Assembly (NCBI RefSeq): GCF_026385525.1
Contig: NZ_JANIDY010000001.1
Coordinates: forward strand, 806,001 to 870,000
Length of the DNA: 64,000 nucleotides
Source: Bombella pluederhausensis
GTDB taxonomy: Bacteria; Pseudomonadota; Alphaproteobacteria; Acetobacterales; Acetobacteraceae
Direction: 5' to 3'
The notes under the pieces were generated by a model that was given only the letters and a program-made list of their open reading frames with translations, ran no database searches and was not told the origin of the DNA. Made by a program: the position numbers and the translations under genes. Positions 8,828-18,158 of this stretch are shown piece after piece. How positions within the stretch are numbered: the first letter of the stretch is position 1; each line of letters begins with the position of its first letter.

Positions 8828-8857
8828 ATACTAGGGGGTGTCTCCATGTTCATTCAA
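8828..8857 (-). promoter_or_regulatory. putative sigma-70 promoter of gshA-lolA
   Basis: On the minus strand TTGAAT (8852-8857) and TAGTAT (8828-8833) are 18 bases apart, placing a start near 8821 and a leader of about 70 bases before gshA. It is a consensus match in the 120-base gap after rsmE. Confidence 0.35.
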
Positions 8858-8872
8858 GGGATCACCACATTT

Positions 8873-9589
8873 TCACATTTTGATGCTAGCTGCCGCAATT
8901 TGGGCCAAAGCAGCACAGGCCGCTGTATCTGCCCGTAATATGCGTGCCCCAAGAGAGAAAGACCGCACGGCTTCATGACGGGAAAGACGCAGCACCTCCT
9001 CCTCCGCAAAACCACCTTCCGGGCCTATCAGGAGAGCATCACACTCACCGGGAGGCCCTCCCTCTCCCTGACGCTCCAGTGCAACAGCCAGCGTCCGCCG
9101 CACGGGCCAGCGCGCCAGCACTACAGCCAAAGGCTCCAATGGCATGATCGTTGGAACATCCAACCTTTCACATTGTTCAGCGGCTTCCTGTGCGATCAGC
9201 GCCAGACGGTCCAGATTCAGGCGATGCGTATTGGTCCGGGCCGTAAGGACAGGGCGGAACCGTGTCACGCCTAGCTCTGTTCCCATACGAATAACCAGCT
9301 CCGTTGCGTCCCTCTTGAGCGGCGCAAACAACAGTTCCACCCCTTCCGTCTCCTGCTGCGGTCGCAGGCAGGACAAAAGACGCACCGTGGCGTGATTCTT
9401 CTGGAGACCCTCAATACTGGTCTGCCATTCTCCATCACGGCCATTGAAAAGAACAACACCATCCCCCGGCTGAAGGCGCATGACCTTCCCCAGATAATGA
9501 GCCTGACCGGCTGGCAGGGGAATCAGCTCACCTTCTTTCCAGAGGGATGAATCATCAGCGATAAATAGACGGGGATCAGTACGACTCAT
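8873..9589 (-). CDS. rsmE: 16S rRNA (uracil(1498)-N3)-methyltransferase RsmE
   Basis: RsmE is a SPOUT-class enzyme that methylates U1498 of 16S rRNA. Residues PAGQAHYLGKVMRLQPGD form the N-terminal PUA-like domain, and LLFAPLKRDATELVIRMGTELGV plus LIGPEGGFAEEEV and SLGARILRADTAACAAL form the knotted SAM site. I start at MSRTDPRLF because family members begin just before an RLF motif; an ATG 13 codons upstream (9628) is in frame and cannot be excluded, and neither has a good ribosome site. The gene is divergent from ubiA. Confidence 0.93.
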   Translation of the reverse strand: MSRTDPRLFIADDSSLWKEGELIPLPAGQAHYLGKVMRLQPGDGVVLFNGRDGEWQTSIEGLQKNHATVRLLSCLRPQQETEGVELLFAPLKRDATELVIRMGTELGVTRFRPVLTARTNTHRLNLDRLALIAQEAAEQCERLDVPTIMPLEPLAVVLARWPVRRTLAVALERQGEGGPPGECDALLIGPEGGFAEEEVLRLSRHEAVRSFSLGARILRADTAACAALAQIAAASIKM

Positions 9590-9651
9590 GATTCGGGCAT
9601 ACCGCTTTCCCCGGCCACTTTCCAGCATATGGTATAAAATATTGACCTGTG

Positions 9652-10611
9652 ATGGTTTCTGTCCAATCAGTCATTCTTATGTCCCAGACACATCCTCATA
9701 CCGATATTCGCTACAACGGCCTCGTTGGTCGCTTAAAAGACCCATGGCGCTCCTATGCACTTCTAGCCCGACTGGACCGGCCTGTCGGGACGTGGCTGCT
9801 GCTCCTACCCGGCGTGTTTGGCATCTTTCTTGCATCCAACGGCCCTTCTCTAGGGCTGAAGCTGTTCTATGTGGTCCTGTTCGGCATCGGCTCGCTGCTC
9901 ATGCGTTCGGCCGGATGTGTCATTAATGACATATGGGACCGCAAAATTGACGCACAGGTCTCCCGCACGGCGGGCCGCCCTCTTGCCAGCGGTGCCCTCA
10001 GCCTGAAACAAGGGCTTGGCCTTCTGACGTTCCTTCTACTTGGCGGGCTGGCCGTCCTATTGGCTCTGCCCCCTCTCTGCTGGGCCCTTGCTCCACTGGC
10101 CATGCTGCTGGTTGCCCTCTATCCCGCAGCCAAGCGGCTGACATGGTGGCCTCAGCTTGTCATGGGTTTTACGTTCGGCTTTGGAGCCCCCATGGGCTAC
10201 GCAGCCAGCCAGAAAGCCATCGACCTGCCGGGGCTGCTTCTCTATACCGGGGTCATCATCTGGCAACTTGGTTTTGATACCATCTATGGCTTTCAAGACA
10301 TGGAAGATGATGCGCGTATTGGCGTGAAATCCACGTCCAGACTCATGCTGAAGCACGCTCATCTTTTCATCGGAAGCTGTTACGGGGCGGCGCTGGCCCT
10401 GTTCGCTCTGGCGGCTCTGGCTGCCAGCCTACATCCCTTGTTCTGGCCGCCCTTCCTGCTGGCCTGCTTCCTGCTGGCGCGCCAAACAATGCGCCTTTCA
10501 CCGCATGATGCACCACTCTGTCTGCATTTCTTTCGACAGAATATTTTGGTGGGGCAGGCTCTGGCGGTGGCCTTCATTCTTGGGCGTATCGGCCCTGCCC
10601 TGTTTACCTAA
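9652..10611 (+). CDS. ubiA: 4-hydroxybenzoate octaprenyltransferase UbiA
   Basis: UbiA attaches the polyprenyl tail to 4-hydroxybenzoate in ubiquinone synthesis and is an integral membrane protein. The two metal/diphosphate motifs are present as NDIWDRKIDAQVSRTAGRPL and DTIYGFQDMEDDARIGVKS, with about eight or nine hydrophobic helices. Length is about 319 residues. The start is uncertain: ATG at 9652 and ATG at 9679 (MSQTHPHTD) both lack a ribosome site. An AT-rich GGTATAAAATATTG element at 9631-9644 could carry divergent -10 boxes for ubiA and rsmE. A terminator follows within three bases of the stop. Confidence 0.93.
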   Translation: MVSVQSVILMSQTHPHTDIRYNGLVGRLKDPWRSYALLARLDRPVGTWLLLLPGVFGIFLASNGPSLGLKLFYVVLFGIGSLLMRSAGCVINDIWDRKIDAQVSRTAGRPLASGALSLKQGLGLLTFLLLGGLAVLLALPPLCWALAPLAMLLVALYPAAKRLTWWPQLVMGFTFGFGAPMGYAASQKAIDLPGLLLYTGVIIWQLGFDTIYGFQDMEDDARIGVKSTSRLMLKHAHLFIGSCYGAALALFALAALAASLHPLFWPPFLLACFLLARQTMRLSPHDAPLCLHFFRQNILVGQALAVAFILGRIGPALFT

Positions 10612-10612
10612 G

Positions 10613-10650
10613 AAAAAGCCCCTGCGAGAGATGTCTCACAGGGGCTTTTT
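10613..10650. terminator. bidirectional rho-independent terminator
   Basis: AAAAAGCCCCTG (10613-10624) pairs with CAGGGGCTTTTT (10639-10650); the inner GAGA/TCTC extends the stem. It lies between ubiA and the convergent MFS gene. Confidence 0.9.
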
Positions 10651-10674
10651 CCATTTACATGATCAGCTTTCTAT

Positions 10675-12084
10675 TCAAGCAGCCTGAACAGACCGTCCCT
10701 TGAACAATGTCCGTCCTGCACTCAGAGCTGCCCCAAGGAACGCCACAAAAGCGGCGGCCCCAAGACAGATGAACGCCGGATGAGGAAACAGGGTGAACAA
10801 TCCTGCCACGAAAAGGGCACCCGTCGTCTGACCTGAAAGACGGGCCACGGAAAGCATACCGCTTGCACCACCTTCTCGACCCGGAGGAGCCGTCACCATG
10901 ATGGCCCGGTTGTTAGGCGGCTGGAAGAAACCGAACCCCATACCTGCCACGAGTGTCCGCCATGCAATTGCCATATTTCCAGCGTCCAACGGCAAGGTGC
11001 AAAGCAGGATGAACCCTGTGCAGGTTACCAGCAGCCCAATAGAAGACAAAAGCGCCGCCGGAAAACGGTCAGCAATCTTACCAACCACAAAGGACATGAC
11101 CGCCACACCAACTGCCCATGGGGCGATCAGCAGCCCGACTGTTGCTGGGTTTTTGTGGAAGGCCACTGCCAGCGTGAAGGGCATCGCCACAATATAAAGA
11201 TTAGACGCCACGAAACCGCAGAAACTGACCAAGCAGGCCACCAGAAACGGCCCCCGCTTAAGCAGGTCCAGCGGCACGATAGGTTCGTGACGCCGCTTCT
11301 GCCACCGCAGCAACAACCCCCAGCTGACGATACTCCAGCCAGTCAGCCCTGCACCCCAGCCAAGGTCACCATGCATGAGGCCATCCAAACCAATTCCCAA
11401 CAGTGCAAAAGACGCAACCGTCAGCAAGGAACCGGGAATATCCGTCTTCACCTCGCTCCGTGGTGTCTTAGGCAAGGCCTTGCTCGCCAGTAGGATCGCT
11501 ACGGCACCAAGTGGCAGGTTGATCCAGAAAATCCACGGCCATGATGAGACAGACAGGATGAAGGAACCGATGGTCGGCCCCAGCGCCACCCCCAGCCCGA
11601 TGAACAGCCCATTAAGAGCGATCCCCTTGCCGATGAGCTTATGCGGATAGATGAAACGCACGAGCGCAATATTAACGCTCATGATGCAGGAGCTACCAAC
11701 CCCCTGCAAAGCACGGGCCAATGTCAGCTCCAGCATGTTCTGGGACATGGCACAGGCCACAGATGCAATGAGAAACAGAATGATCCCCAGCTGGCTCATC
11801 CGCCCAAACCCGACCCTCGCCCCAATAGCAGCCAAGGGTAAAAGACAGGCCAGATTGGCCAGCTGGTAAGCATTGATCACCCAAATCGCCTGAGATGCAG
11901 ACGAATGGAGATCCGTTGCGATGGTCGGCAGGGCCACATTCGCAACGGAATAATCCAGAATGGACAGCATCAACGCCAGAATGACAGATGACATCGCCTT
12001 GAAGCGCTGCATCCCGTAGAGACCTGCATGTCTCTCCGGGTCATATTCCCCTTCCAGGCTTGGATCTGCCACCTTACTGCCCAT
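10675..12084 (-). CDS. MFS transporter, DHA2 (EmrB/QacA-like) family
   Basis: This 469-residue integral membrane protein has about 14 hydrophobic segments. LDYSVANVALPTIATDLHSS is the motif of the first helix of the DHA2 drug:proton antiporter group, and GARVGFGRMSQLG and LARALQGVGSS are the loop 2-3 and helix 4 motifs. The substrate cannot be read from the sequence; this group exports toxic organic compounds. An AGGAG lies about 11 bases before the ATG. The start overlaps the end of the upstream sugar-porter gene by 11 bases, so the two transporters are probably co-transcribed and coupled in translation. The gene ends at the ubiA terminator. Confidence 0.88.
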   Translation of the reverse strand: MGSKVADPSLEGEYDPERHAGLYGMQRFKAMSSVILALMLSILDYSVANVALPTIATDLHSSASQAIWVINAYQLANLACLLPLAAIGARVGFGRMSQLGIILFLIASVACAMSQNMLELTLARALQGVGSSCIMSVNIALVRFIYPHKLIGKGIALNGLFIGLGVALGPTIGSFILSVSSWPWIFWINLPLGAVAILLASKALPKTPRSEVKTDIPGSLLTVASFALLGIGLDGLMHGDLGWGAGLTGWSIVSWGLLLRWQKRRHEPIVPLDLLKRGPFLVACLVSFCGFVASNLYIVAMPFTLAVAFHKNPATVGLLIAPWAVGVAVMSFVVGKIADRFPAALLSSIGLLVTCTGFILLCTLPLDAGNMAIAWRTLVAGMGFGFFQPPNNRAIMVTAPPGREGGASGMLSVARLSGQTTGALFVAGLFTLFPHPAFICLGAAAFVAFLGAALSAGRTLFKGRSVQAA

Positions 12085-13507
12085 GGTTTTCCGGTTCTCC
12101 TAAGTTACGCAGGGCAACCCCTGCAAAAAGATTGCTCTCGATCCGCTCCAGCGAAGCGCCTTTTGTTTCCGGCACAAAGCCCAGAGTGATAAGCACGAAT
12201 ATACCGTTGAATACGGCAAACAGAATAAACGTCCAGGACGCACCCATGGCCAGCATCATCAGCGGGAAAACGCTGGAGATGACCCAGTTAGCGACCCAGT
12301 TCGTCACGGTAGAGCAGCCGATACCAAAGTCACGGCCACGTGTTGGCTGAACCTCTGAGCACAAGGCCCAAACGAGCGGTCCTTCACCAATGGCAAACCC
12401 TGCCACGAACAGCAGGATAAGAGCACAAAGCAGTATAGCCGCTGCCAGACTCTGCCCACCAAACGCCAGCACAGCGCCTACACCCAGCAAAGACGCCCCA
12501 ACAATGACACAGCTTGTCAGCAATAGAGGGCGCCGTCCCCAGCGGTCAGCGTACATGATAGCCACGCCGGTAAAGACCATATTGGTCAGCCCCACCAAGG
12601 TCGTAGCCCACACAGCCGCATTAGTGCCGAAATGAGCAGCCTCGAAGACGCGCGGAGCGTAATAGAGCAGCGCATTAATGCCGCTCAGCTGCTGCATGAT
12701 CTGCAACACAATTCCCAGAAACACGGAACGTCTGAAGTTGCGATTGCTGCGGAACAGCCCATACCCGGCATCACTGCTTTTAGAGAGGCGGTCGTGAATA
12801 TCAGCCAGTTCCGCCTCAGCCACTTCCTCATCCGTACGCAGAATGCGAAGCACCTTACGGGCCCGCTCCTTATCACCCCGCATCATAAGCCAGCGAGGGC
12901 TGTGAGGCAGGATCAATACCACGATCAAGAACAGGGCTGCCGGGACGGCCATGATGCCAAGCATCCAGCGCCAATGCCCGCCAGCAGACAGAAGACTATC
13001 CGAAATGAAAGCCAGAAAAATACCGAGAGATACCATCAGCTGATAAAAGGAGATCATCGCTCCACGAGCTGATTCCACCGTGATCTCGGAGATATAAAGC
13101 GGCGCTGCGAAGGCGGCGACACCAACCGCAAGACCAAGCAGCACACGCCCGACAATAAGCAGAGCTACACCCGGCGCAAAAGCACAAAAAAGCGTACCCA
13201 CCAGAAACAGAACACCTGCCCCCAGCATGGCACCCGGCCGCCCGAACGAGACGGAAATACGTCCCGCAAACATCGCTCCAACCGCAGCACCGGCCATCAT
13301 GGACGATACGATCCAGCCCTGCATGGCTGCACCCGCATGAAAGTCGCCAGCAATAAACGGCAGAGCACCGGCAACAACACCTGTATCCAACCCGAACATC
13401 AGCCCAGAAAGAGCTGCAAGAATTCCCAGAACGGTGGCTCGCCCTGTCGCTTTCTGCGACGACGGCGCATCGCCCTCACGTCTGGCTGCCGGCGTTACTC
13501 CTACCAT
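12074..13507 (-). CDS. sugar porter family MFS transporter (GalP/XylE-like)
   Basis: The 477-residue protein has 12 hydrophobic segments and sugar-porter signatures: GLDTGVVAGALPFI in helix 1, GRVLLGLAVGVAAFAAPLYI in helix 4, LPHSPRWLMMRGDKERA in the central loop, QQLSGINALLYYAP in helix 7, DRWGRRPLL in loop 8-9 and VPETKGASLE at the end. It should import a monosaccharide with protons; which sugar is not known. AAGGAGTGACC directly before the ATG at 13507 fixes the start; an in-frame GTG two codons upstream is less likely. Its end overlaps the DHA2 gene. Confidence 0.9.
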   Translation of the reverse strand: MVGVTPAARREGDAPSSQKATGRATVLGILAALSGLMFGLDTGVVAGALPFIAGDFHAGAAMQGWIVSSMMAGAAVGAMFAGRISVSFGRPGAMLGAGVLFLVGTLFCAFAPGVALLIVGRVLLGLAVGVAAFAAPLYISEITVESARGAMISFYQLMVSLGIFLAFISDSLLSAGGHWRWMLGIMAVPAALFLIVVLILPHSPRWLMMRGDKERARKVLRILRTDEEVAEAELADIHDRLSKSSDAGYGLFRSNRNFRRSVFLGIVLQIMQQLSGINALLYYAPRVFEAAHFGTNAAVWATTLVGLTNMVFTGVAIMYADRWGRRPLLLTSCVIVGASLLGVGAVLAFGGQSLAAAILLCALILLFVAGFAIGEGPLVWALCSEVQPTRGRDFGIGCSTVTNWVANWVISSVFPLMMLAMGASWTFILFAVFNGIFVLITLGFVPETKGASLERIESNLFAGVALRNLGEPENHGQ

Positions 13508-13592
13508 GGTCACTCCTTACCCATATTCTTCAACGCCCTCCGGCGCAGGAATGTCGCAGAATATGGACTTTATGGCTCCAGTTTTAAATGGT

Positions 13593-14960
13593 TTACCGCT
13601 CGTCATTCTTCACAAAAGGATTGCGGCTTCCCCGCAGCAGCAGCCGGATCGGCGTACCGGGCAGATGGAAAGTCTCCCGCAACCCATTAATGAGGTAACG
13701 TTTGTAGCTGTCTGGCAACTGCTCTGCTCTTGTACCAAACAGGACAAACGTTGGCGGGCGGCTCTTGGCCTGCGTCATATAACGCAGTTTCAGCCTGCGT
13801 CCATCCACCAATGGCGGCTGATGACGCTCCACGGCTTCTTCAAACCAGCGGTTCAGGTCACTCGTGCCGACACGAGCATTCCAAACCTCGCTGGCCCGGC
13901 GGACCGCAGGCAGAAGACGATGCAGCCCTTCGCCGGTTAAGGCCGAGAATGTCACGACCTCGATCCCACGCATCTGGGCCAAAGAAATCTCAATACGATC
14001 GGAAATAGCCTTACGCGTTGCCTGACGCTCCTTAACAGCATCCCATTTATTGAGAGCCAGAACACAGGCACGTCCTTCCCGCTCGATCAAACGAGCAATC
14101 TGAAGGTCCTGCTCATCCACACCACGATCAGCATCAAGAACCAGTACAACCACCTCAGCCATTTTCATAGCTTCGATGGAGGCAGAAACAGACACACGCT
14201 CCAGCCCCTCCTGAACACGGGCCCGCTTACGCATACCAGCCGTGTCCACGATCTCGATGGGACCGTATTCATCTTCCAGCATGACGCTGACAGCATCACG
14301 CGTCAGTCCGGCTTCAGGCCCGGTAATCATCCGTTCCTCACCGAGAAGACTGTTCAGAAGCGTTGATTTCCCGGCATTCGGGCGGCCAATAATGGCAATA
14401 CGCAGCGGCTTTTCGCCATCCTGTTCAGCAAGTGTGGCTTCATCCGGCAACAGGCTGACAATCTCACCCATCAGATCAGCCAGACCGTCCCCATGCTCGG
14501 CGGACATGGCGAGAGGTGTGCCCAATCCAAGAGAATAAGCCTCCATGGCGGACTCTGCACCAGCCCGTCCTTCAGCCTTATTCGCCACCAGAAGAACAGG
14601 ACGGTTTTGACGCCGTAGCCAGTTAGCAAAATGCGCATCCGCAGGCGTTATGCCCGCCCGTGCATCCACGCAGAAAACGACCAGATCAGCCTGTGCAATT
14701 CCCTGCTCGGAGGAAGCACGCATACGGCCGAAAAGCGTTTCTGGCGCGGCCTCCTCCAGACCAGCCGTATCAACAAGACGCACACGCCGCCCGCGCAGCA
14801 TAGCCACGCCTTCCTTGCGGTCCCGCGTGACACCGGGCTCGTCCGACACGATAGCCTGACGCCGCCCGACCAGCCGGTTGAAGATAGTGGACTTCCCCAC
14901 ATTGGGGCGCCCTGCAATAACAACGACAGGTAATCTCCCTGTCTCAGCAGCATTAACCAT
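13593..14960 (-). CDS. der: ribosome biogenesis GTPase Der (EngA)
   Basis: Der is the tandem-GTPase factor needed for 50S assembly. Two G domains are visible, with P-loops AGRPNVGKST near the N-terminus and IGRPNAGKST in the middle, switch motifs DTAGLEE and DTAGMRK, and NKAE and NKWD specificity motifs. The C-terminal KH-like domain ends GSRNPF. Length is about 455 residues. The ATG at 14960 overlaps the bamB stop by 8 bases; an earlier in-frame Met six codons upstream lies inside bamB. The order yfgM-bamB-der is the same as in E. coli. Confidence 0.96.
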   Translation of the reverse strand: MVNAAETGRLPVVVIAGRPNVGKSTIFNRLVGRRQAIVSDEPGVTRDRKEGVAMLRGRRVRLVDTAGLEEAAPETLFGRMRASSEQGIAQADLVVFCVDARAGITPADAHFANWLRRQNRPVLLVANKAEGRAGAESAMEAYSLGLGTPLAMSAEHGDGLADLMGEIVSLLPDEATLAEQDGEKPLRIAIIGRPNAGKSTLLNSLLGEERMITGPEAGLTRDAVSVMLEDEYGPIEIVDTAGMRKRARVQEGLERVSVSASIEAMKMAEVVVLVLDADRGVDEQDLQIARLIEREGRACVLALNKWDAVKERQATRKAISDRIEISLAQMRGIEVVTFSALTGEGLHRLLPAVRRASEVWNARVGTSDLNRWFEEAVERHQPPLVDGRRLKLRYMTQAKSRPPTFVLFGTRAEQLPDSYKRYLINGLRETFHLPGTPIRLLLRGSRNPFVKNDER

Positions 14961-16368
14961 AAGCGCGTAGCACGCCATCTTCGCTCAGCACGAGCAGCTG
15001 CCCATCACAGACAATCGGCTGCACCTGACAGGATGAAGGCGTTTCAATCTTTCCTTCTTCCTTGCCTGTCTGAGCATCCACGATAAGGAGCCCCCCACGC
15101 TTCATGCTGGAGAGACAGACAAGTTTATTATTGAGCAGAATTGGTCCCGACCACTGCACGGGGCCTTTTTCATGTTCCGGCTTCTTATAGCGCATCAGCT
15201 GCTTGACCCAACGCACCTGCCCCGTCACACGATCAATGCAGGCGAGTTGCTGATCCAGAGAGATGACAAACAGCCACTCCCCACAGACACAGAGAGGCGA
15301 CTGCCCACTCACCTCACGCTCCCAGAGACGGCGACCGGAACGCATGTCAATGGCCACCAGAACACGGGACAGAGATATAGCATAGGCCGTATTACCGACC
15401 ACAACCGGACCACCACGCACACACGCAAAGTCCAGCATGGCCCCTAGCCCATTGCCGCCCCCAAGGCTGTCGCTCCAGACCACTTCACCAGAAGCCGCAC
15501 GCAGAGCCACGAGATCACCACTGCCAAAACCAGCGACCACGATCCCATTGACAATAGCTGGAGCCCCAGCACCAAACAGGCTCGTATTGATGTTGGTCGC
15601 CTGATAGGTCCAGCGCTGCTGGCCTGTTGCGGCATCCACGGCATAGAGGCGGGCATCAATAGTCGTGAAGACCATCAGCCCATCCACAATGGTCGGCGCT
15701 GAACGCCCCGGTGTCACCGTATCAATGGCCCATTTCTGGCGCCCTGTAGCGGCATCCAGCGCCAAAGCCTGCGCAACACCATCCACAACGTAGAGCGTGT
15801 CGCCCACCAAGGCGAGGCCACCGCCGATATTTGTAGAACGTGTCTTACGGGCAGGCTGAAGACGCCAGAGCTTGTCACGACCCGGCCAACTCCATGCCCG
15901 GATGACACCCTGTGCATCCACAGTAAACATCCGCCCGTTACCGATCACAGGCGGCGACTGGAGAGCCCCCTGCCGGTTCGGCACAAAAGCGACAGTCGAT
16001 AGCCACCCGACACGGTTCACCCCCGCACCGATGGACTGGCTCCAAAGCTCCCGGGTTCCGTTCCATGCAGCATTGACGGATTCATGAGATGCCACCCGTC
16101 CTTCCTGCGTCCATTCTGTCACAGGCTGAACGGCGGGCAAAGTGATGGGCGCCGTATCGTGCGGGTCGATCGTCAGACCTGCGCCTGTTGAAAGCACATC
16201 AATCCGGCGTCCCGGCAGCACCGTTTTCTTAGGGTCGTCCTCAAACATGCCACAGCCAGCAAGGCCGGCCATGGCAACAGCAGAACAAGCCCCCTTAAGG
16301 AGAGCCCGGCGTGATGTGGATGCTCCCACGAGCTTGTCCTCCAGACGTGAAGAAAAACGACAGCTCAT
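14953..16368 (-). CDS. bamB: outer-membrane protein assembly factor BamB (PQQ-like beta-propeller lipoprotein)
   Basis: BamB is a lipoprotein of the BAM complex that helps insert beta-barrel proteins. Propeller blades are visible as repeats such as ALDAATGRQKWAID, AVDAATGQQRWTY, ALRAASGEVVWS, AIDMRSGRRLWERE and CIDRVTGQVRWVKQ. The N-terminus has SRRALLKG followed by a hydrophobic run and the lipobox LAGC, so it may use the Tat route with lipidation, unusual for BamB. The 471 residues are longer than E. coli BamB (about 390) because of the N-terminal part. The start codon overlaps the upstream stop as ATGA. Confidence 0.9.
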   Translation of the reverse strand: MSCRFSSRLEDKLVGASTSRRALLKGACSAVAMAGLAGCGMFEDDPKKTVLPGRRIDVLSTGAGLTIDPHDTAPITLPAVQPVTEWTQEGRVASHESVNAAWNGTRELWSQSIGAGVNRVGWLSTVAFVPNRQGALQSPPVIGNGRMFTVDAQGVIRAWSWPGRDKLWRLQPARKTRSTNIGGGLALVGDTLYVVDGVAQALALDAATGRQKWAIDTVTPGRSAPTIVDGLMVFTTIDARLYAVDAATGQQRWTYQATNINTSLFGAGAPAIVNGIVVAGFGSGDLVALRAASGEVVWSDSLGGGNGLGAMLDFACVRGGPVVVGNTAYAISLSRVLVAIDMRSGRRLWEREVSGQSPLCVCGEWLFVISLDQQLACIDRVTGQVRWVKQLMRYKKPEHEKGPVQWSGPILLNNKLVCLSSMKRGGLLIVDAQTGKEEGKIETPSSCQVQPIVCDGQLLVLSEDGVLRAYG

Positions 16369-17057
16369 CCAGCATCTCCCAAAGTCTCTAATAACATCCC
16401 GGCCCGGCGCCGCAGATCATCCGTACTATCCGGTGACGTCTGAATTTCAAGCAGCAATTTGCGAGCATCCGCACGCTCCGCCGGTGTGACATCGCCAGAA
16501 AGCGCCAGCACGGCCAGACCTTCCTTCGCCAGCGGCGCCCAGCTGCCACCTGCCTGCACCAGAGCCTGATAACCACGGCGCAGCTCATCTTTCGGGGCTG
16601 TGCCCATCCGGGCATTCAGGATGCGGTATTGCGCCATCATGCGCAGAGACCCATCAGACCCTTTGTCATCTGCCACCTGCTGCCACAGCTTCAGGGCAGT
16701 CTGCCCGTCATGATCCTGTGTCTTCAGTTCTGCCAGATACATGGCGGCATAACCCCGCACGCCCTGCGGAGCGGACTGTGCAAGCTCATCAAGAATGGAT
16801 GTGGCTTTCTGTCGTGTCTCACCAGTGGCCGGGGGGCTTCCATCCACGCCACCCAGAAGACGTATGGCCTCGAAATAACGCCCGGAAGCCTGCGCCTGTG
16901 CTACATGGAGCCTATGCTCCTGCCATCCCCAGATACCACCCGCAACACCTGCCAGAACAAGCACTGCTACCAGTGCACCCCCTAAACGGAGAGCCACGGC
17001 TCTGAGCCGCAGCAGGCGTTCCTCATCCGCCACTTCCTGAATCAAATCGTCTGCCAC
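16365..17057 (-). CDS. YfgM-like tetratricopeptide membrane protein
   Basis: About 230 residues: a short cytoplasmic N-terminus rich in acidic residues, one membrane helix (ALVAVLVLAGVAGGIWGW) and an alpha-helical periplasmic domain of TPR_21/YfgM type. E. coli YfgM binds the SecYEG translocon and chaperones exported proteins. It shares an operon with bamB and der, as in E. coli, which supports the assignment. The start is decided by AAGGA six bases before a GTG at 17057; the longer reading begins with TTG at 17078 and has no ribosome site. Its stop overlaps the bamB start. Confidence 0.8.
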   Translation of the reverse strand: MADDLIQEVADEERLLRLRAVALRLGGALVAVLVLAGVAGGIWGWQEHRLHVAQAQASGRYFEAIRLLGGVDGSPPATGETRQKATSILDELAQSAPQGVRGYAAMYLAELKTQDHDGQTALKLWQQVADDKGSDGSLRMMAQYRILNARMGTAPKDELRRGYQALVQAGGSWAPLAKEGLAVLALSGDVTPAERADARKLLLEIQTSPDSTDDLRRRAGMLLETLGDAG

Positions 17058-17133
17058 GCCATATCCTTGCTGGACCAATCAAGAGAATTCTGACACCCAT
17101 ATAGCATGACGGATCATCAACAAACATACTGCC

Positions 17134-18102
17134 ATGACAAAAATTAACGGCTCCAACCCCACCCCCATCGTCAAAGTCATGATGATGCAGAAGAATGAAG
17201 GGCCCCGGCTTGCACGCTGGCTGACCCATTATGCCGCCCTGTTCGGCATGTCCAATCTGCTCATTTTTGACAATGGCTCAGACGACCCTTACACGCACGC
17301 CTTACTGGACGAGGCTGAAAGATGTGGTGCCCATGTCCGCCGTGACCTGAACACGCCTTTCGACTTTCAGAACAAGGGGGGGCATTTCACCAACATCATC
17401 CGTTCTCTGAACCATGATGCTGAGTATGACTTCGCTCTACCTGTAGATTGTGACGAATTACTCTGCGTCTTTACTGAAGACGGGCTCTCCATGAGCAAAG
17501 AGGATGTCATGAACGAGCTCCTGCGCCTCAAGCCGCTGGACTGCTCCTTCCTCATCGAGCTCAGCCTGTTCAACCTTCCCGGCCTTGAAAATGAAGGCTG
17601 GTACGCACCTCACCGTCACTTTCAGAAAGGATTCGTCCCGTCCTATCGTGACGCCATGATCGATAACGGGCATCATGCCCCCTCGCTCGCACACACGACA
17701 GAGCTGCGTGCTACACGTTTCGTCTATCTGCACAGCCATAACCGCCCCTATGAGGAAATGCTCCGGCTCTGCCGCAACAAGCTGATTCCTGAAATGGATC
17801 ATCCGGATGACGTGCTGGATGATGAGAAAATCCTCGAATACATCACGAGACCGGGCTGCCCCGGCAGTCATCTCGGCTACATGCTGCTGAAAACTCAAGA
17901 AGAATACGAAAACAGCTACAAAGACGAGGTCCAGCTCTATTTCCGTGACGGCCTCACCCTGATACGGACCAAAGACGGACAACTGCGCCGCTGGGACGCT
18001 GCCGCCTATCTGGAACGTCATCCTGACGTTGCAGGCTATGAGACGGGACCGCTGGCACATTACCTGATGCACGGCGCCCGAGAAGGACGGAGCCTTTCCT
18101 GA
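17134..18102 (+). CDS. glycosyltransferase family 2-like protein with a C-terminal PDVA...HYxxxGxxEGR module
   Basis: The first 250 residues resemble the Glyco_tranf_2_4 group: MMMQKNEGPRLARWLTHY, LLIFDNGSDD, and the DxD-like VDCDE metal site, then FLHSHNRPYEEM-like (as YLHSHNRPYEEM). The last 40 residues form a separate module: YLERHPDVAGYETGPLAHYL followed by HGAREGRSLS, a pattern I know from repeats in alphaproteobacterial surface and glycan proteins. The acceptor is unknown. No ribosome site precedes the ATG. It is divergent from the yfgM-bamB-der operon by 76 bases and convergent with pyrC across a strong hairpin. Confidence 0.78.
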   Translation: MTKINGSNPTPIVKVMMMQKNEGPRLARWLTHYAALFGMSNLLIFDNGSDDPYTHALLDEAERCGAHVRRDLNTPFDFQNKGGHFTNIIRSLNHDAEYDFALPVDCDELLCVFTEDGLSMSKEDVMNELLRLKPLDCSFLIELSLFNLPGLENEGWYAPHRHFQKGFVPSYRDAMIDNGHHAPSLAHTTELRATRFVYLHSHNRPYEEMLRLCRNKLIPEMDHPDDVLDDEKILEYITRPGCPGSHLGYMLLKTQEEYENSYKDEVQLYFRDGLTLIRTKDGQLRRWDAAAYLERHPDVAGYETGPLAHYLMHGAREGRSLS

Positions 18103-18129
18103 GAAAGGCCCCGCCACTTTTCTTCATGA

Positions 18130-18158
18130 AGGTGATTCCGCATGAAGCGGGATCACCT
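18130..18158. terminator. strong hairpin between convergent genes (probable terminator)
   Basis: AGGTGATTCCGC (18130-18141) pairs with GCGGGATCACCT (18147-18158) over 12 pairs, one of them G-T, around a 5-base loop. It touches the pyrC stop. No T-tract follows in either direction, so it may act in mRNA stability or as a rho-linked end. Confidence 0.6.
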
